From Brevibacillus daliensis (GTDB taxonomy: Bacteria > Bacillota > Bacilli > Brevibacillales > Brevibacillaceae), in NCBI RefSeq assembly GCF_021245735.1, contig NZ_JAJISB010000042.1, positions 1-53,322 of the forward strand: a stretch of DNA of 53,322 bases. The letters run 5' to 3'. Below the pieces are notes generated by a model that was not told the DNA's origin, did no database searches, and saw nothing but the letters and a program-made list of their open reading frames with translations. Both the position numbers and the translations under genes were made by a program. This document shows, one piece after another, positions 27,068 through 35,883 of this stretch. Each line of letters opens with the position of its first letter. Position 1 is the stretch's first letter.

Positions 27068-27298
27068 TTATCCCTTTAACAATTCAAGCAATTCGTCAGG
27101 CTGATACCCTTTGATTGCTTTTCCCTCCACGACTGTTACAGGAACACCCATGAACCCAAATTGTTCAACCTCTTCCTGATAAGTACGACTTGTCATCACA
27201 TCACGCACTTCATAAGGAACTTGCTTTTCATCTAAAAGCTGCTTCACCAGCTCACAGTCCACGCATCCTTTTGTGGAATATACAATGACTTGGCTCAT
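27068..27298 (-). CDS. Glutaredoxin/NrdH-like thiol-disulfide protein
   Basis: 76 residues with a complete thioredoxin-fold plan. VIVYSTKGCVDCELVKQLL holds the CVDC active site (C12, C15), followed by the cis-Pro strand GVPVTVVEG and GYQPDELLELL. It probably reduces small disulfides or bacillithiolated proteins, or feeds ribonucleotide reductase; no nrd gene is nearby to support the latter. It starts 2 bases after the mtn stop codon, with GGGTG upstream, so it is third in a ccpA-mtn-grx run. Confidence 0.88.
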   Translation of the reverse strand: MSQVIVYSTKGCVDCELVKQLLDEKQVPYEVRDVMTSRTYQEEVEQFGFMGVPVTVVEGKAIKGYQPDELLELLKG

Positions 27299-27300
27299 TT

Positions 27301-28002
27301 CTATTCACCCATCTCATTTAACATATGGTTTATCATTTCATAGGAATTTTTCGAAGCTAGCTTCGTGAACGCAAGAAAATTCACATGTGCGGAACCATCA
27401 GCTTTATCAGACATAGAACGCACAATGACGAACGGAACATTATTCATGTCGCACACCTGTGCCACAGCAGAACCCTCCATCTCGGTGCATGCTGCTGCAA
27501 AGGTATCATACAGCTTCTGTACCTTGTCGCGATCAGAAATAAACTGATCACCAGATAGGATACGCCCTGAACGAACTAGTACATTTCCCTGCAATTTTTC
27601 CCCTGCTTGAAGGGCAAGAGTCTGTAATTCCTCGTCTGCTTCCCAGATCCATTTATCACTGTAAGGAATTTCTCCCTGTTTAAAACCAAGAGAGGTTGCA
27701 TCGATATCATGCTGGATACAATCGCTAGAAACAACGATATCTCCAATAGACAATTCAGGATGTACGGCACCAGCCACTCCTGTAAAAATAACATGGGTAA
27801 CAGCAAAATCCTGAAGTAAAATCTGGGTGCAAACCGCAGCATTTACTTTTCCGACACCTGATTTGCATAAAACAACCTGTTGGCCATTCCACTCACCCGG
27901 ATAATAGGTAATACCAGCCTTCGTGACTGGCTCCTCCTTACGCATGGCTTCCAGATACAAAGCGATCTCTTCGTCCATCGCTCCGATAATGCCGATAATC
28001 AT
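27301..28002 (-). CDS. mtn: 5'-methylthioadenosine/S-adenosylhomocysteine nucleosidase
   Basis: 233 residues from ATG 28002. It begins MIIGIIGAMDEEIALYLE, as MTA/SAH nucleosidases do (E12 type catalytic Glu region). It continues with VIFTGVAGAVHPELSIGDIVVS and CTEMEGSAVAQVC (purine/ribose-binding Glu-Met-Glu), then VRSMSDKADG (catalytic Asp). It cleaves MTA and SAH to adenine and a thiosugar in methionine salvage and the methyl cycle. AAGGAG 8 bases before 28002 decides the start; the frame stays open to 28074. It follows ccpA by 25 bases. The aminotransferase near the right edge resembles MtnE of the same pathway. Confidence 0.94.
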   Translation of the reverse strand: MIIGIIGAMDEEIALYLEAMRKEEPVTKAGITYYPGEWNGQQVVLCKSGVGKVNAAVCTQILLQDFAVTHVIFTGVAGAVHPELSIGDIVVSSDCIQHDIDATSLGFKQGEIPYSDKWIWEADEELQTLALQAGEKLQGNVLVRSGRILSGDQFISDRDKVQKLYDTFAAACTEMEGSAVAQVCDMNNVPFVIVRSMSDKADGSAHVNFLAFTKLASKNSYEMINHMLNEMGE

Positions 28003-28027
28003 AGACTCTCTCCTTATCTTTGCTCTC

Positions 28028-29047
28028 TTATTCATCTTCCTCATCAAGAAAACTCGTGCTTTCACGGTTTTCAATTCGATGCTGTAAGAGTACGATATGA
28101 TCTTCTACTTGTTCTTTATTCATGTATTTGGTCAATAGGCGCATGGCTACCGCTCCGATGTCATACATCGGTTGAACAACGGTGGTTAGGCGCGGACGAA
28201 CCATTTCGGCCAGACGAATATTATCATGACCAATGACCTCAACATCGCCAGGAACGCTCTTACCAGCGTCCTGAACAGCATGGATCGCTCCAATAGCCAT
28301 TTCATCACTTGCAGCAAAGACTGCTGTAGGAGGATTCTCCAAAGCTAGGAACTGCTTCATTCCATCCAATCCAGAATCATAGCGATATGTACCATTTACG
28401 ACTAACTCTTCTGCAAATGGAATGTTAGAATCTGCTAACGCCTGTTTGTACCCTTCAAATCGAACAAAGCCCTCCAGTGGATAATTCATCGGGGCAGTAA
28501 TCATTGCAATCCGCCTATGTCCCCGTTTCACTAATGCCATTGTGGCATCATATGCTGCCTGGAAATGGTCAATTGTAACAGACGGAAGCTTGCTCTCTGG
28601 ATCACGAGTGGCTGCCAGAACAGTTGGGATTGAAGCAGTAGCGAGCGCCTGCAAATGCTCTTCCTTTACTTCTGCTCCCATAAACAACAGACCATCTACC
28701 TGTTTTTCCAATAGCGTGTTAATTAACTGTAGCTCCTTCTCCAATCGATGATCGGAGTTACACAAAATAATGTTGTATTTGTACATTGTGGCAATATCTT
28801 CAATCCCACGTGCCAGCTCAGAGAAAAACAAGCTGGATATATCGGGAATAATTACTCCGACAGTCGTCGTTTTTTTACTCGCTAAACCTCTCGCTACAGC
28901 ATTAGGACGGTATCCCAGACGCTCAATTGCATTCATTACCTTTTTACGAGTTATTGGTTTAACGTTCGGATTGCCATTAACCACTCTGGACACCGTGGCC
29001 ATAGAAACTCCTGCTTCTCGTGCTACATCATATATTGTTATCGGCAT
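28028..29047 (-). CDS. ccpA: Catabolite control protein A
   Basis: 339 residues, a LacI/GalR family regulator. The N-terminus is practically that of Bacillus Ccp[21 protein letters not shown], then [21 protein letters not shown], the hinge helix [15 protein letters not shown] and a periplasmic-binding-like core. With HPr-Ser46-P as corepressor it binds cre sites for carbon catabolite control. ATG 29047 has GGTG upstream. A cre-like sequence lies 84 bases upstream (29131-29145). The ccpA gene sits between acuABC and aroA, as in B. subtilis, but here it is followed by mtn and a glutaredoxin gene. Confidence 0.96.
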   Translation of the reverse strand: MPITIYDVAREAGVSMATVSRVVNGNPNVKPITRKKVMNAIERLGYRPNAVARGLASKKTTTVGVIIPDISSLFFSELARGIEDIATMYKYNIILCNSDHRLEKELQLINTLLEKQVDGLLFMGAEVKEEHLQALATASIPTVLAATRDPESKLPSVTIDHFQAAYDATMALVKRGHRRIAMITAPMNYPLEGFVRFEGYKQALADSNIPFAEELVVNGTYRYDSGLDGMKQFLALENPPTAVFAASDEMAIGAIHAVQDAGKSVPGDVEVIGHDNIRLAEMVRPRLTTVVQPMYDIGAVAMRLLTKYMNKEQVEDHIVLLQHRIENRESTSFLDEEDE

Positions 29048-29130
29048 CTCGATTCACCATCTTCCACAAATTTACTTTCATAATTATTTTCACAAATTGA
29101 TAGCCATATGATACGATAGCTTGCCCAACG

Positions 29131-29145
29131 TTGCAACCGTTTTCT
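29131..29145. promoter_or_regulatory. Candidate cre site upstream of ccpA
   Basis: TTGCAACCGTTTTCT fits the loose B. subtilis cre consensus WTGNAANCGNWNNCW at every position. It is 84 bases before the ccpA start, which would allow autoregulation. Confidence 0.35.
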
Positions 29146-29246
29146 CTAGCTATTATTTACCTTCTAATTGCATTATAACGCCATTTTGACCGCAATAACA
29201 CCATATAATCACTATTTTCCGATCGGAAATATTCACCTGACAACAG

Positions 29247-29289
29247 AAACCGTCTTATCCGTAGAAAACTCCTACAGATAAGACGGTTT
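29247..29289 (-). terminator. Terminator of the TPR/YdcF gene
   Basis: AAACCGTCTTATC (29247-29259) pairs perfectly with GATAAGACGGTTT (29277-29289), 13 bp. Confidence 0.75.
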
Positions 29290-29307
29290 CGTTATTCTTA
29301 CTCTACC

Positions 29308-30417
29308 TTAGCGTTGCAATCCAGGATAAGCCCAAATTCCAGAGGTTCTCAATAAATCACGGTAAATTACCATTTTTTCTTCGTTAGGAACTTGATGTGC
29401 TTCTTCTAACGATTTGTAATCAAGAAATACCATGTTGGTAAATTTACGATCTGCTTCTTTACCCATTAGCTTCGCATAGTGATCGCTCGCTTCCTTGAAA
29501 ACAGTAAGTCCACGACGCATATGGCTAGCACTGGATACTAATGTCATATCCTTTAGACCTTCACGTTCCATAATAGATATAGAGAAAAGCGCATTTTCAA
29601 CAGTGTCAGTCGCTTTATTTTCTAAGATGATGCGATTTTTATCCACACCTTTTTCTATTAACCATTTGCTCATTGCATCAGCTTCTGTTACACCATTCTT
29701 AGGAACACCGCCAGATACGATGATCGTAGAGTTTGGATACTGTTTAGCTAGAGTAAGACCTGCTTCAAGGCGCCCAATTAAAGGTTCACGCATTGTACCG
29801 TCATCAGCTAGTGCATAACCAAGAATAACAATTGCGTGGTCTTTTTGTGGTAACCCTTTTGGTACATCTTTGTTTAAAGTAGTCTTCATGTAAGAATCAG
29901 CAGATGCGATTTTCGCTATGTAATCATTAGCCTTTTTCTCATCCAACTTTTTCAGTTTTGCGATTTGACTGTCGTATGTTTTTTGATCTCCATTTGTTTT
30001 AGAGTACGCCCCATACAACAGGTTGGCATTGAAGTTATTCGGATCTAGATTAAGAATACCCTTATAGGTTTCTAATGCTTCCGGTACTTTCTTTTGAATG
30101 ATTTGTGTAGAAGCAAGCGAGAATTTGAGATCATTATCAAACGGATCTAAATGTATTGCTTCAGCAAATGCATTTTCTACGACATCATACTTTCCTTTTA
30201 GTGTAATACCTTTGAAAATCTCTGCTTCAGCTTTTTTCAAATCACCGCCATTCCAGTAGTAATACATAGCTGTTTCTTTTAACTTATTAATGCGATAAGA
30301 CGTTGGCTCGTCATTTTTGATCGAGGTTGTATTCGTATTTGCAAAAGCAGATGTAGTTGTTACCAGGGATAAAGTTAAAATGAAGCTAGCTATCATTTTT
30401 TTATTAAGTTTCATCAT
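29308..30417 (-). CDS. Secreted TPR plus DUF218 (YdcF/SanA/ElyC-like) protein
   Basis: 369 residues. A signal peptide (KKMIASFILTLSLVTTTSAFA) is followed by helical TPR-like repeats (about 45-170, for example FAEAIHLDPFDNDLKFSLAS and TYKGILNLDPNNFNANLLYG). A DUF218 domain follows (about 190-340): AIVILGYALADDG, STIIVSGGVPKNGVTEADAM and VSSASHMRRGLTVFK. DUF218 proteins of other bacteria (ElyC, SanA) affect envelope polymer metabolism; the activity is not defined. The signal sequence implies an extracellular location. ATG ATG at 30417/30414 follows GGAGGAG. A terminator-bearing leader lies upstream (30535-30590), which suggests control by attenuation. Confidence 0.85.
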   Translation of the reverse strand: MMKLNKKMIASFILTLSLVTTTSAFANTNTTSIKNDEPTSYRINKLKETAMYYYWNGGDLKKAEAEIFKGITLKGKYDVVENAFAEAIHLDPFDNDLKFSLASTQIIQKKVPEALETYKGILNLDPNNFNANLLYGAYSKTNGDQKTYDSQIAKLKKLDEKKANDYIAKIASADSYMKTTLNKDVPKGLPQKDHAIVILGYALADDGTMREPLIGRLEAGLTLAKQYPNSTIIVSGGVPKNGVTEADAMSKWLIEKGVDKNRIILENKATDTVENALFSISIMEREGLKDMTLVSSASHMRRGLTVFKEASDHYAKLMGKEADRKFTNMVFLDYKSLEEAHQVPNEEKMVIYRDLLRTSGIWAYPGLQR

Positions 30418-30534
30418 TATGCTCCTCCGGCTAATATATTTATTACATTAGAAACGTATTGACTTTTTATTGCGTAGCACCTTTTGCGCAGAAGGAGCTT
30501 ACTTACATATGGTTATCCTAATTAGAATAAAGTC

Positions 30535-30590
30535 AAAAAAGCATGAGCCAGAAAGGTGGGAAAGACATACTCCTACCTTTTGGCTCATGC
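30535..30590 (-). terminator. Intrinsic terminator inside the leader of the YdcF-like gene
   Basis: GCATGAGCCA (30541-30550) pairs perfectly with TGGCTCATGC (30581-30590). An inner AAAGGT/ACCTTT helix adds to it. On the minus strand TTTTTT follows. It lies 118 bases upstream of the gene start and points toward that gene, so it is either an attenuator or the end of a short RNA from about 30650. A TTGTAT/17/TACTAT pair lies upstream on the minus strand. Confidence 0.55.
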
Positions 30591-30770
30591 CTAGTCGAAC
30601 TAGTAACACGCCGCATCACCGTTAACTTGTAATCGATAGTAACATAAAATGAAAACGAATACAATATTTAATTTTGTGCTTTGTTTGACTACTCAATTTT
30701 CATTTAAAAATTGGCGCAAGGATTTACAACAAGCTAGTAGATTGGTATCCGTTGGCTTAATGCATAAAGA

Positions 30771-30812
30771 AAAAGTGACATCCAAACTAAAGTCAGTTTG
30801 AATGTCACTTTT
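30771..30812 (-). terminator. Terminator of aroA
   Basis: Two 18-base arms (30771-30788 and 30795-30812) pair with one mismatch. On the minus strand TTTTTC follows. The stretch between this and the aroA stop (30813-30905) shows nothing else. Confidence 0.75.
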
Positions 30813-30905
30813 ATCGTCAATCGAGTTATTTGCTCCTTATAAGGAAACCCGTTAAATTATTTTCGCCAGGTCTTATTCAAATCATCCAGATAGACTAGAT
30901 CCAAC

Positions 30906-32000
30906 TTATTTAACCGCAACTCCTTCAGGCTTGTATAAACCAGATGCATACAGATTGCTTAGCATTTCATTAAAAGCCGGAATGGTAAGCTGTTGTTTCG
31001 CATCGGAGAGAGCAACATCTGGATTAGGATGTACTTCTACCATGATTCCGTCAGACCCTACAGCTAGACCAGCTTTTGCTGTTGGAAGCAATAGGTCGCG
31101 ACGACCAGTGGAGTGTGTTACGTCTACGAAAACTGGTAAATGCGTCTCTTGCTTCAAAATTGGAACAGCTGAAATATCTAGCGTGTTGCGAGTTGCTTTT
31201 TCATAGGTACGAATACCACGCTCGCACAGCATAACCTGAGAGTTACCTTCTGACAAGATGTATTCTGCTGCATAAACGAACTCTTCTATTGTGGCAGACA
31301 AACCGCGTTTCAACAAAATTGGATGGTTGAGGCGGCCAGCTGCTTTTAATAATTCAAAGTTTTGCATGTTACGTGCTCCGATTTGGATGACGTCAACATA
31401 CTTGATAGCCATTTCCAAGTCAGATGGTGTAACGATTTCACTGATCGTTACCAGATTAAACTCGTCTCCAATTCGTTTCAAGATTTCCAGTCCTTCTAAT
31501 CCTAGACCCTGGAAGTCATATGGGGAGGTACGTGGCTTAAATGCTCCACCACGAATGACACGCAAGCCTTGTTCTACATGGTTAGCAGCTACTTCTCTTA
31601 CTTGCTCGTAGCTTTCAACTGAGCAAGGACCTGCGATTAGAATTTTTTCTGCTCCACCGAATTGTACCCCTTTTATCGTAACAACTGTATCTTCTTCCTG
31701 TTTTTTGCGGCTTACCAAAAGTACTTTTTGGCTATCTTCTTTTTGAAGATCCAGAGAAGCACTGAAGATCTGTTTGAACAAGTGGCGGATTGCTGTATCG
31801 CTAAATGGACCATTATTGTTTTCCACAATTAGATTCAACATTTTCCCCTCACGTTCAGGGTCAAATCGATTAATTCCCTGCTTTTTCTTCTCTTGGCCTA
31901 ACTGTTGAACAAGAGTAGCACGTTTGTTAATCAATTCTAATAATTGCAAATTGATTTCGTCCAATTGACTACGGATACTTTCAACTTGATCATGACTCAT
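30906..32000 (-). CDS. aroA: Bifunctional chorismate mutase / 3-deoxy-7-phosphoheptulonate synthase
   Basis: 364 residues. The AroQ-type chorismate mutase domain comes first (about 5-85, [27 protein letters not shown], with [10 protein letters not shown]). A type I-beta DAHP synthase domain follows (about 105-355): [55 protein letters not shown] and DVTHSTGRR. It carries out the first committed step of the shikimate pathway; the fused mutase domain mediates feedback by chorismate and prephenate. The start is ATG 32000, with GGCGGAGAG upstream. The gene is divergent from the FtsA-like gene and monocistronic. I see no T-box or other riboswitch upstream. The symbol follows B. subtilis usage. Confidence 0.95.
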   Translation of the reverse strand: MSHDQVESIRSQLDEINLQLLELINKRATLVQQLGQEKKKQGINRFDPEREGKMLNLIVENNNGPFSDTAIRHLFKQIFSASLDLQKEDSQKVLLVSRKKQEEDTVVTIKGVQFGGAEKILIAGPCSVESYEQVREVAANHVEQGLRVIRGGAFKPRTSPYDFQGLGLEGLEILKRIGDEFNLVTISEIVTPSDLEMAIKYVDVIQIGARNMQNFELLKAAGRLNHPILLKRGLSATIEEFVYAAEYILSEGNSQVMLCERGIRTYEKATRNTLDISAVPILKQETHLPVFVDVTHSTGRRDLLLPTAKAGLAVGSDGIMVEVHPNPDVALSDAKQQLTIPAFNEMLSNLYASGLYKPEGVAVK

Positions 32001-32152
32001 TCTCTCTCCGCCTCTCTCTTTACACGATAGTATTTCCTGTTTTAGTGTGGATATTCGACAACTTGCTTTAAGTTATTTGTTATTATAGTAGATGAGATAC
32101 TGTTTTACCAGTAGTTTAGTGCTAAAAAGCGCGAAAGTAATTGTGAATTTTT

Positions 32153-32166
32153 TCAAAACGCTTACA
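32153..32166. promoter_or_regulatory. Candidate cre-like site between aroA and the FtsA-like gene
   Basis: TCAAAACGCTTACA matches TGWAARCGYTWNCW at 13 of 14 positions (C in place of the first G). It lies about 90 bases before the FtsA-like start and 150 from aroA. Which gene it might control is unclear. Confidence 0.3.
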
Positions 32167-32254
32167 AAAAGGCTTCTTTTTCCCGATATAAAAGCTGATA
32201 TATGATAGAGAGATACAATCTTGATCATAGTCACAGGTAAGGAGTGACACTATT

Positions 32255-34438
32255 TTGAGTATACATAATAATTTGTCCCAACAAGAAATATTATTTGCCC
32301 TAGATATCGGTACCAGGAGCGTAGTTGGACTTGTTGCTACTGCTGAAGAAGGCCAGCTACGCGTTCTTGATGTCGTTATTGAAGAGCATACAGAGCGATC
32401 CATGCTGGACGGACAAATACACGACATTATTGCTGTAGCTGATGTAATTAGTAAGATCAAGCAAAAACTGGAGCAAAAGCATGGCCCTTTACACAAAGTG
32501 GCAGTAGCAGCAGCTGGTCGTTCTCTCAAAACAAAACGAGTCAGCTACGAACTACCTATCAATCACTTGTCAGCATTGACCAAGGATGATTCTCTTACCC
32601 TGGAATTTGCCGCTGTACAGAAGGCTCAGAGCCTTCTAGCTCAGGAATTAAATGACACGGACATTACCCGTTACTATTGTGTCGGGTACAGTGTCGTTCA
32701 CTACTATTTAGATGGTGAAGTGATTGGTAATCTGGTCGATCAGCGAGGGACGACCGCAGCAGTGGACGTTATATCCACGTTTTTGCCTCGAGTTGTTATC
32801 GATTCGCTCTTAGCAGCATTGAGACGCTGTGACTTGGATATGCATGCCCTTACTCTAGAGCCCATTGCCGCTATACATGTGCTTATACCATCTACTATGC
32901 GTCGTCTTAATATTGCTCTCGTTGATATCGGTGCAGGCACATCCGATATTGCTCTGACCGAAGAAGGAACCATTACAGCCTATGGCATGGTTCCGATAGC
33001 TGGCGATGAAATCACGGACGCGCTCATGAATGCGTTCCTACTTGATTTCCATGTCGCAGAAGAAGTAAAAAGACAGCTTCCTAGTCAGGAACAAGTTACT
33101 TTCACAGATATTCTGGGGCTAGAGCAAGAGTTAACTGTAAACGAGATCGTACTGGCAATCAATAAAGATATTGAAGAGCTTGCTGTAAAAATTGCTCACC
33201 GAATTATTGAATTGAATGGAAAACCGCCACAGGCAGTCATGCTGATTGGTGGTGGAAGCTTAACGCCAACACTGCCAGAAAAAGTAGCCACCCACCTCAA
33301 AATCGCAACCAATCGTGTTGCTGTGCGTGGGGCAGATGCGATTAAGTCTGTAACTGGTGAACTGACAGAGCTGAATGGCCCTGCCTTTGTAACCCCCATT
33401 GGAATAGCAGCAGCAGCTTTGGCGCAACCAATTCGTTATGTAACGGTAACGATCAATGACAATCAGGTTCGATTGTTTGATTTACGTAAAATGTCTATTG
33501 GCGATGCCCTCCTTGCAGCAGGCTGGGATATGAAAAAACTGCACGGCAGACCGGGATTAGCGATGTCTCTAACCGTAAATGGACGCTTGACCATTATTCC
33601 TGGCGGACATGGCACATCTCCAAAAATCGTGCTAAACGGCGAACCTGCTGCTCTCGACTCCCAAATCGATAGTGGGGACACTCTATTGGTGAAGGCTGGT
33701 AGCAATGGAGAGGATGCAGTAGCTATCGCAAAAGATTTACTTGATCCAACACAAGCCCTGCCTGTAACCATTAACCAAGAAAACTATCGACTGCCACAGC
33801 TCGTCTTTCAGAATGGCATCTTGCTCTCACCAGATGAAAGTCTTGCTGACCGAGCTGATTTGGAGGTTCGTCTTCCCTTGACCGTGATAGAAGCAGTACA
33901 GAGCAGCTCACACTATTCATTATTGGATGAGATACTTGCAAGCGAACCTTTTTCATTTACAATTAACAATCAAACGTTTACCTGCCCAATTAAAAAGCTG
34001 CAAGTCCTTGTGAATGGAAAGGAAGCTGAAATGTACCAGCGCATCTATGCTGAGGACGTGCTAGAATGCCAGATACAGACTCTACCTGCTCCTGTGATTC
34101 GCGATGTCATTCCAACTGATGACTGGATCTGTGAAACCGTAAAAGTATATGTAAATGAGCAGCCTGTTCAAATTCAAATAGGGGAATGGAATATCGTACT
34201 GGATGGTCAACCTGCTTCCTTAGAGACCACCTTATATGATCAAGCCATTGTTCATATCCATTCTAAAAAAGGGGAGAATCCCATTGTAAGCGATATTTTC
34301 CGCTACATAGAGATTCCACCTCAGCCGCAAAAAATTGATGGACGACTCCCCGTTTTCATCATGCAAGTAAACGGGGAAGATGCTTCATTCCAGTCACCAC
34401 TCATGACTGGTGATCGAATTCAGTTATATTGGGCATAA
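32255..34438 (+). CDS. FtsA/PilM-like ATPase with C-terminal beta-grasp-like repeats
   Basis: 727 residues. The N-terminal ~385 form an actin-like ATPase of the FtsA group: FALDIGTRSVVGLVA (phosphate 1), an SHS2-like insert (KVAVAAAGRSLKTKRV...), VDIGAGTSDIAL (phosphate 2) and AVMLIGGGSLTP (adenosine). No FtsA-type amphipathic membrane anchor ends the protein. Instead about 270 residues hold roughly five units of the pattern 'h-h-NG-x-x-a...GD-x-h-x-h', for example IVLNGEPAALDSQIDSGDTL and VNGEDASFQSPLMTGDRIQL. This looks like ThiS/TGS-type beta-grasp folds. It is not the divisome ftsA, which lies beside ftsZ. The start is TTG 32255, with AAGGAG about 11 bases upstream. The role is unknown. 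Confidence 0.8.
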   Translation: MSIHNNLSQQEILFALDIGTRSVVGLVATAEEGQLRVLDVVIEEHTERSMLDGQIHDIIAVADVISKIKQKLEQKHGPLHKVAVAAAGRSLKTKRVSYELPINHLSALTKDDSLTLEFAAVQKAQSLLAQELNDTDITRYYCVGYSVVHYYLDGEVIGNLVDQRGTTAAVDVISTFLPRVVIDSLLAALRRCDLDMHALTLEPIAAIHVLIPSTMRRLNIALVDIGAGTSDIALTEEGTITAYGMVPIAGDEITDALMNAFLLDFHVAEEVKRQLPSQEQVTFTDILGLEQELTVNEIVLAINKDIEELAVKIAHRIIELNGKPPQAVMLIGGGSLTPTLPEKVATHLKIATNRVAVRGADAIKSVTGELTELNGPAFVTPIGIAAAALAQPIRYVTVTINDNQVRLFDLRKMSIGDALLAAGWDMKKLHGRPGLAMSLTVNGRLTIIPGGHGTSPKIVLNGEPAALDSQIDSGDTLLVKAGSNGEDAVAIAKDLLDPTQALPVTINQENYRLPQLVFQNGILLSPDESLADRADLEVRLPLTVIEAVQSSSHYSLLDEILASEPFSFTINNQTFTCPIKKLQVLVNGKEAEMYQRIYAEDVLECQIQTLPAPVIRDVIPTDDWICETVKVYVNEQPVQIQIGEWNIVLDGQPASLETTLYDQAIVHIHSKKGENPIVSDIFRYIEIPPQPQKIDGRLPVFIMQVNGEDASFQSPLMTGDRIQLYWA

Positions 34439-34440
34439 CA

Positions 34441-34474
34441 AAACAGAGTCCCACACATTAATGGGACTCTGTTT
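34441..34474. terminator. Bidirectional terminator, FtsA-like gene and ytxJ
   Basis: AAACAGAGTCCCA (34441-34453) pairs perfectly with TGGGACTCTGTTT (34462-34474). T and A runs flank it on both sides. Confidence 0.85.
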
Positions 34475-34483
34475 TTCGTTCAA

Positions 34484-34813
34484 TTAATTAGATACTGCTT
34501 CTACCAGTGTATCCTTGGTAATTTTCCAATGGGACGTATGCCATTTAACCGCACCGTCTTCAAACAGGAAAATCTGTGGTGATTCATGCTTAATTTGGAA
34601 CCGTTCAGCAACCTCATTAGATACAGGTCTTGCTTCACGTACCAGTACAATCGCAGTAGCCACATCAGAATCAGCCAAGTACGTCTCTACTTGCTCCAGT
34701 GCAGTTGTACTGATCGGACAAATCGTACTATGTTTTAGCAGAAGACGTTTCCCTGGGTGAGCAAGAAATGCATTCAGGTCATCTACTGATTCAAGATTTA
34801 GCATGTCAGACAT
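34484..34813 (-). CDS. ytxJ: Bacillithiol-system monothiol thioredoxin-like protein YtxJ
   Basis: 109 residues with a thioredoxin-like fold. LLLKHSTICPISTTALEQVE carries the single active-site Cys in the CPIS motif typical of YtxJ (monothiol bacilliredoxin-like), and ESPQIFLFEDG holds the cis-Pro strand. YtxJ is believed to act in the bacillithiol redox system. ATG 34813 is preferred over TTG 34816; a GGAGGGGGG tract lies upstream. Gene order after ccpA/aroA parallels B. subtilis, though the ytxG and ytxH genes found there are missing. Confidence 0.88.
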   Translation of the reverse strand: MSDMLNLESVDDLNAFLAHPGKRLLLKHSTICPISTTALEQVETYLADSDVATAIVLVREARPVSNEVAERFQIKHESPQIFLFEDGAVKWHTSHWKITKDTLVEAVSN

Positions 34814-34896
34814 CAATAACAGCCCCCCTCCATCTTTTCGCTTCTCTTCATCATAAAGGAGGTAGCGTTAGAAAGGCAAACCAGGACTGCCCAGTC

Positions 34897-35298
34897 TTAC
34901 ACTTCCAATTTAATTTGAGTCAGCCTTCGCTTAATCTCGTCTATCCACTTTGCATCGTCAAGTGATTTTGCCAGTAAATAGAGATCAAGTAGCTCATCAA
35001 TTCGTTCTTCCATTTTTTCAATAACCTGTTCAGAGTCTCCCTGCTCCACAATATTAACAAGCAGATTGGCAAACTCAGAAATTTCGTCGAACAGGATTTC
35101 CTGCGCTTCCGGTTTATCTCCTAGCTCTTTCATAAGAAGCTTTACATCGTCTTTAATTACATCAACTACCGATGTGAAGGCACATAATCCATCGTTGCAG
35201 ACATAGATCGGTACATTAAGAATATGTACTTTTTTGCGGTATACAAGACTCCGCAAGGTAATATCCATCTTTGCACCACATTGACTGCAAAATTTCAT
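34897..35298 (-). CDS. YgiT/YokU-type zinc-finger protein
   Basis: 133 residues. The N-terminal metal knuckle FCSQCGAK (C4, C7) and the second half CNDGLCAF (C34, C39) give a CxxC...CxxxxC zinc site, as in YgiT/MqsA-type fingers. The rest is a helical, acidic domain (about 48-133) without a helix-turn-helix, so this is not a full MqsA antitoxin. The function is unknown. ATG 35298 has GAGGAG upstream. It lies upstream of ytxJ on the same strand with an 83-base gap. Confidence 0.78.
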   Translation of the reverse strand: MKFCSQCGAKMDITLRSLVYRKKVHILNVPIYVCNDGLCAFTSVVDVIKDDVKLLMKELGDKPEAQEILFDEISEFANLLVNIVEQGDSEQVIEKMEERIDELLDLYLLAKSLDDAKWIDEIKRRLTQIKLEV

Positions 35299-35459
35299 TG
35301 TATATTACTCCTCTCTCAAACGGCCTTACCTATTCTATGTCTATGACACTCTCTACCATTGTAGGTCTTTATCTTTCATTTTACATGTTATAGTTTTTGT
35401 AACTAAATGAAAAAATACCCAAACAAAGACATTCCAGATTTCTTCTTACGTCCTGCTTT

Positions 35460-35696
35460 TTAGTGATAAACGGCATTAACCTTTTCGCAAGTAGGACAAA
35501 TAGCAATCTTCCCAGCATGTCCCAATTCGTCCTCAACCCGATAACCGGTAATTTTTTCGGAGGAACAGAATAGACATTCCGAACTGAACTCCATGTCATA
35601 CTGAGCTTTCCAGGCAATTGATTTAAAATTTTCTCCGACACAAATGGTAATATAAACTTGCTCATTGGCGATTAAAGCATGGGAATCTTTATTCAT
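35460..35696 (-). CDS. Small CxxC-CxxC protein of unknown function
   Basis: 78 residues. ECLFCSS and ICPTCEK (CxxC pairs about 24 residues apart) should bind one zinc. The rest is short beta strands. No DNA-binding helix is visible. ATG 35696 has AAGGAAGG about 10 bases upstream, which supports a real gene over the overlapping frame 35381-35665. The family is not recognised. Confidence 0.6.
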   Translation of the reverse strand: MNKDSHALIANEQVYITICVGENFKSIAWKAQYDMEFSSECLFCSSEKITGYRVEDELGHAGKIAICPTCEKVNAVYH

Positions 35697-35844
35697 GTTA
35701 TAAATCCCTTCCTTTTTGCATTATTACATGCTCGTTACTATCCTTTAGCTTTTCCAGATTTTCTGAATACTAAACCGTTGATAGATAAGTGTTTCACAAT
35801 AAAAAAATCTTTATTACTTCCTTCGCTTTCCAGTCATTTTTGTG

Positions 35845-35850
35845 TACAAT
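35845..35850 (+). promoter_or_regulatory. -10 box of the M29 aminopeptidase promoter
   Basis: TACAAT at 35845-35850, preceded by TG. It would start transcription near 35857, after the GTG at 35842, which rules out that codon as the start of the protein. Confidence 0.5.
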
Positions 35851-35883
35851 ATGTTCAAGATACCGAAAGTGAGGGAAAGACTG

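Noticed and set aside
32001-32254. T-box or aromatic amino-acid riboswitch before aroA
   Set aside because: No T-box sequence, specifier stem or terminator/antiterminator pair is visible on the minus strand.
35381-35665. A 94-codon frame overlapping the small CxxC protein
   Set aside because: The other frame (35460-35696) has two CxxC pairs and a good ribosome site; this one has neither.
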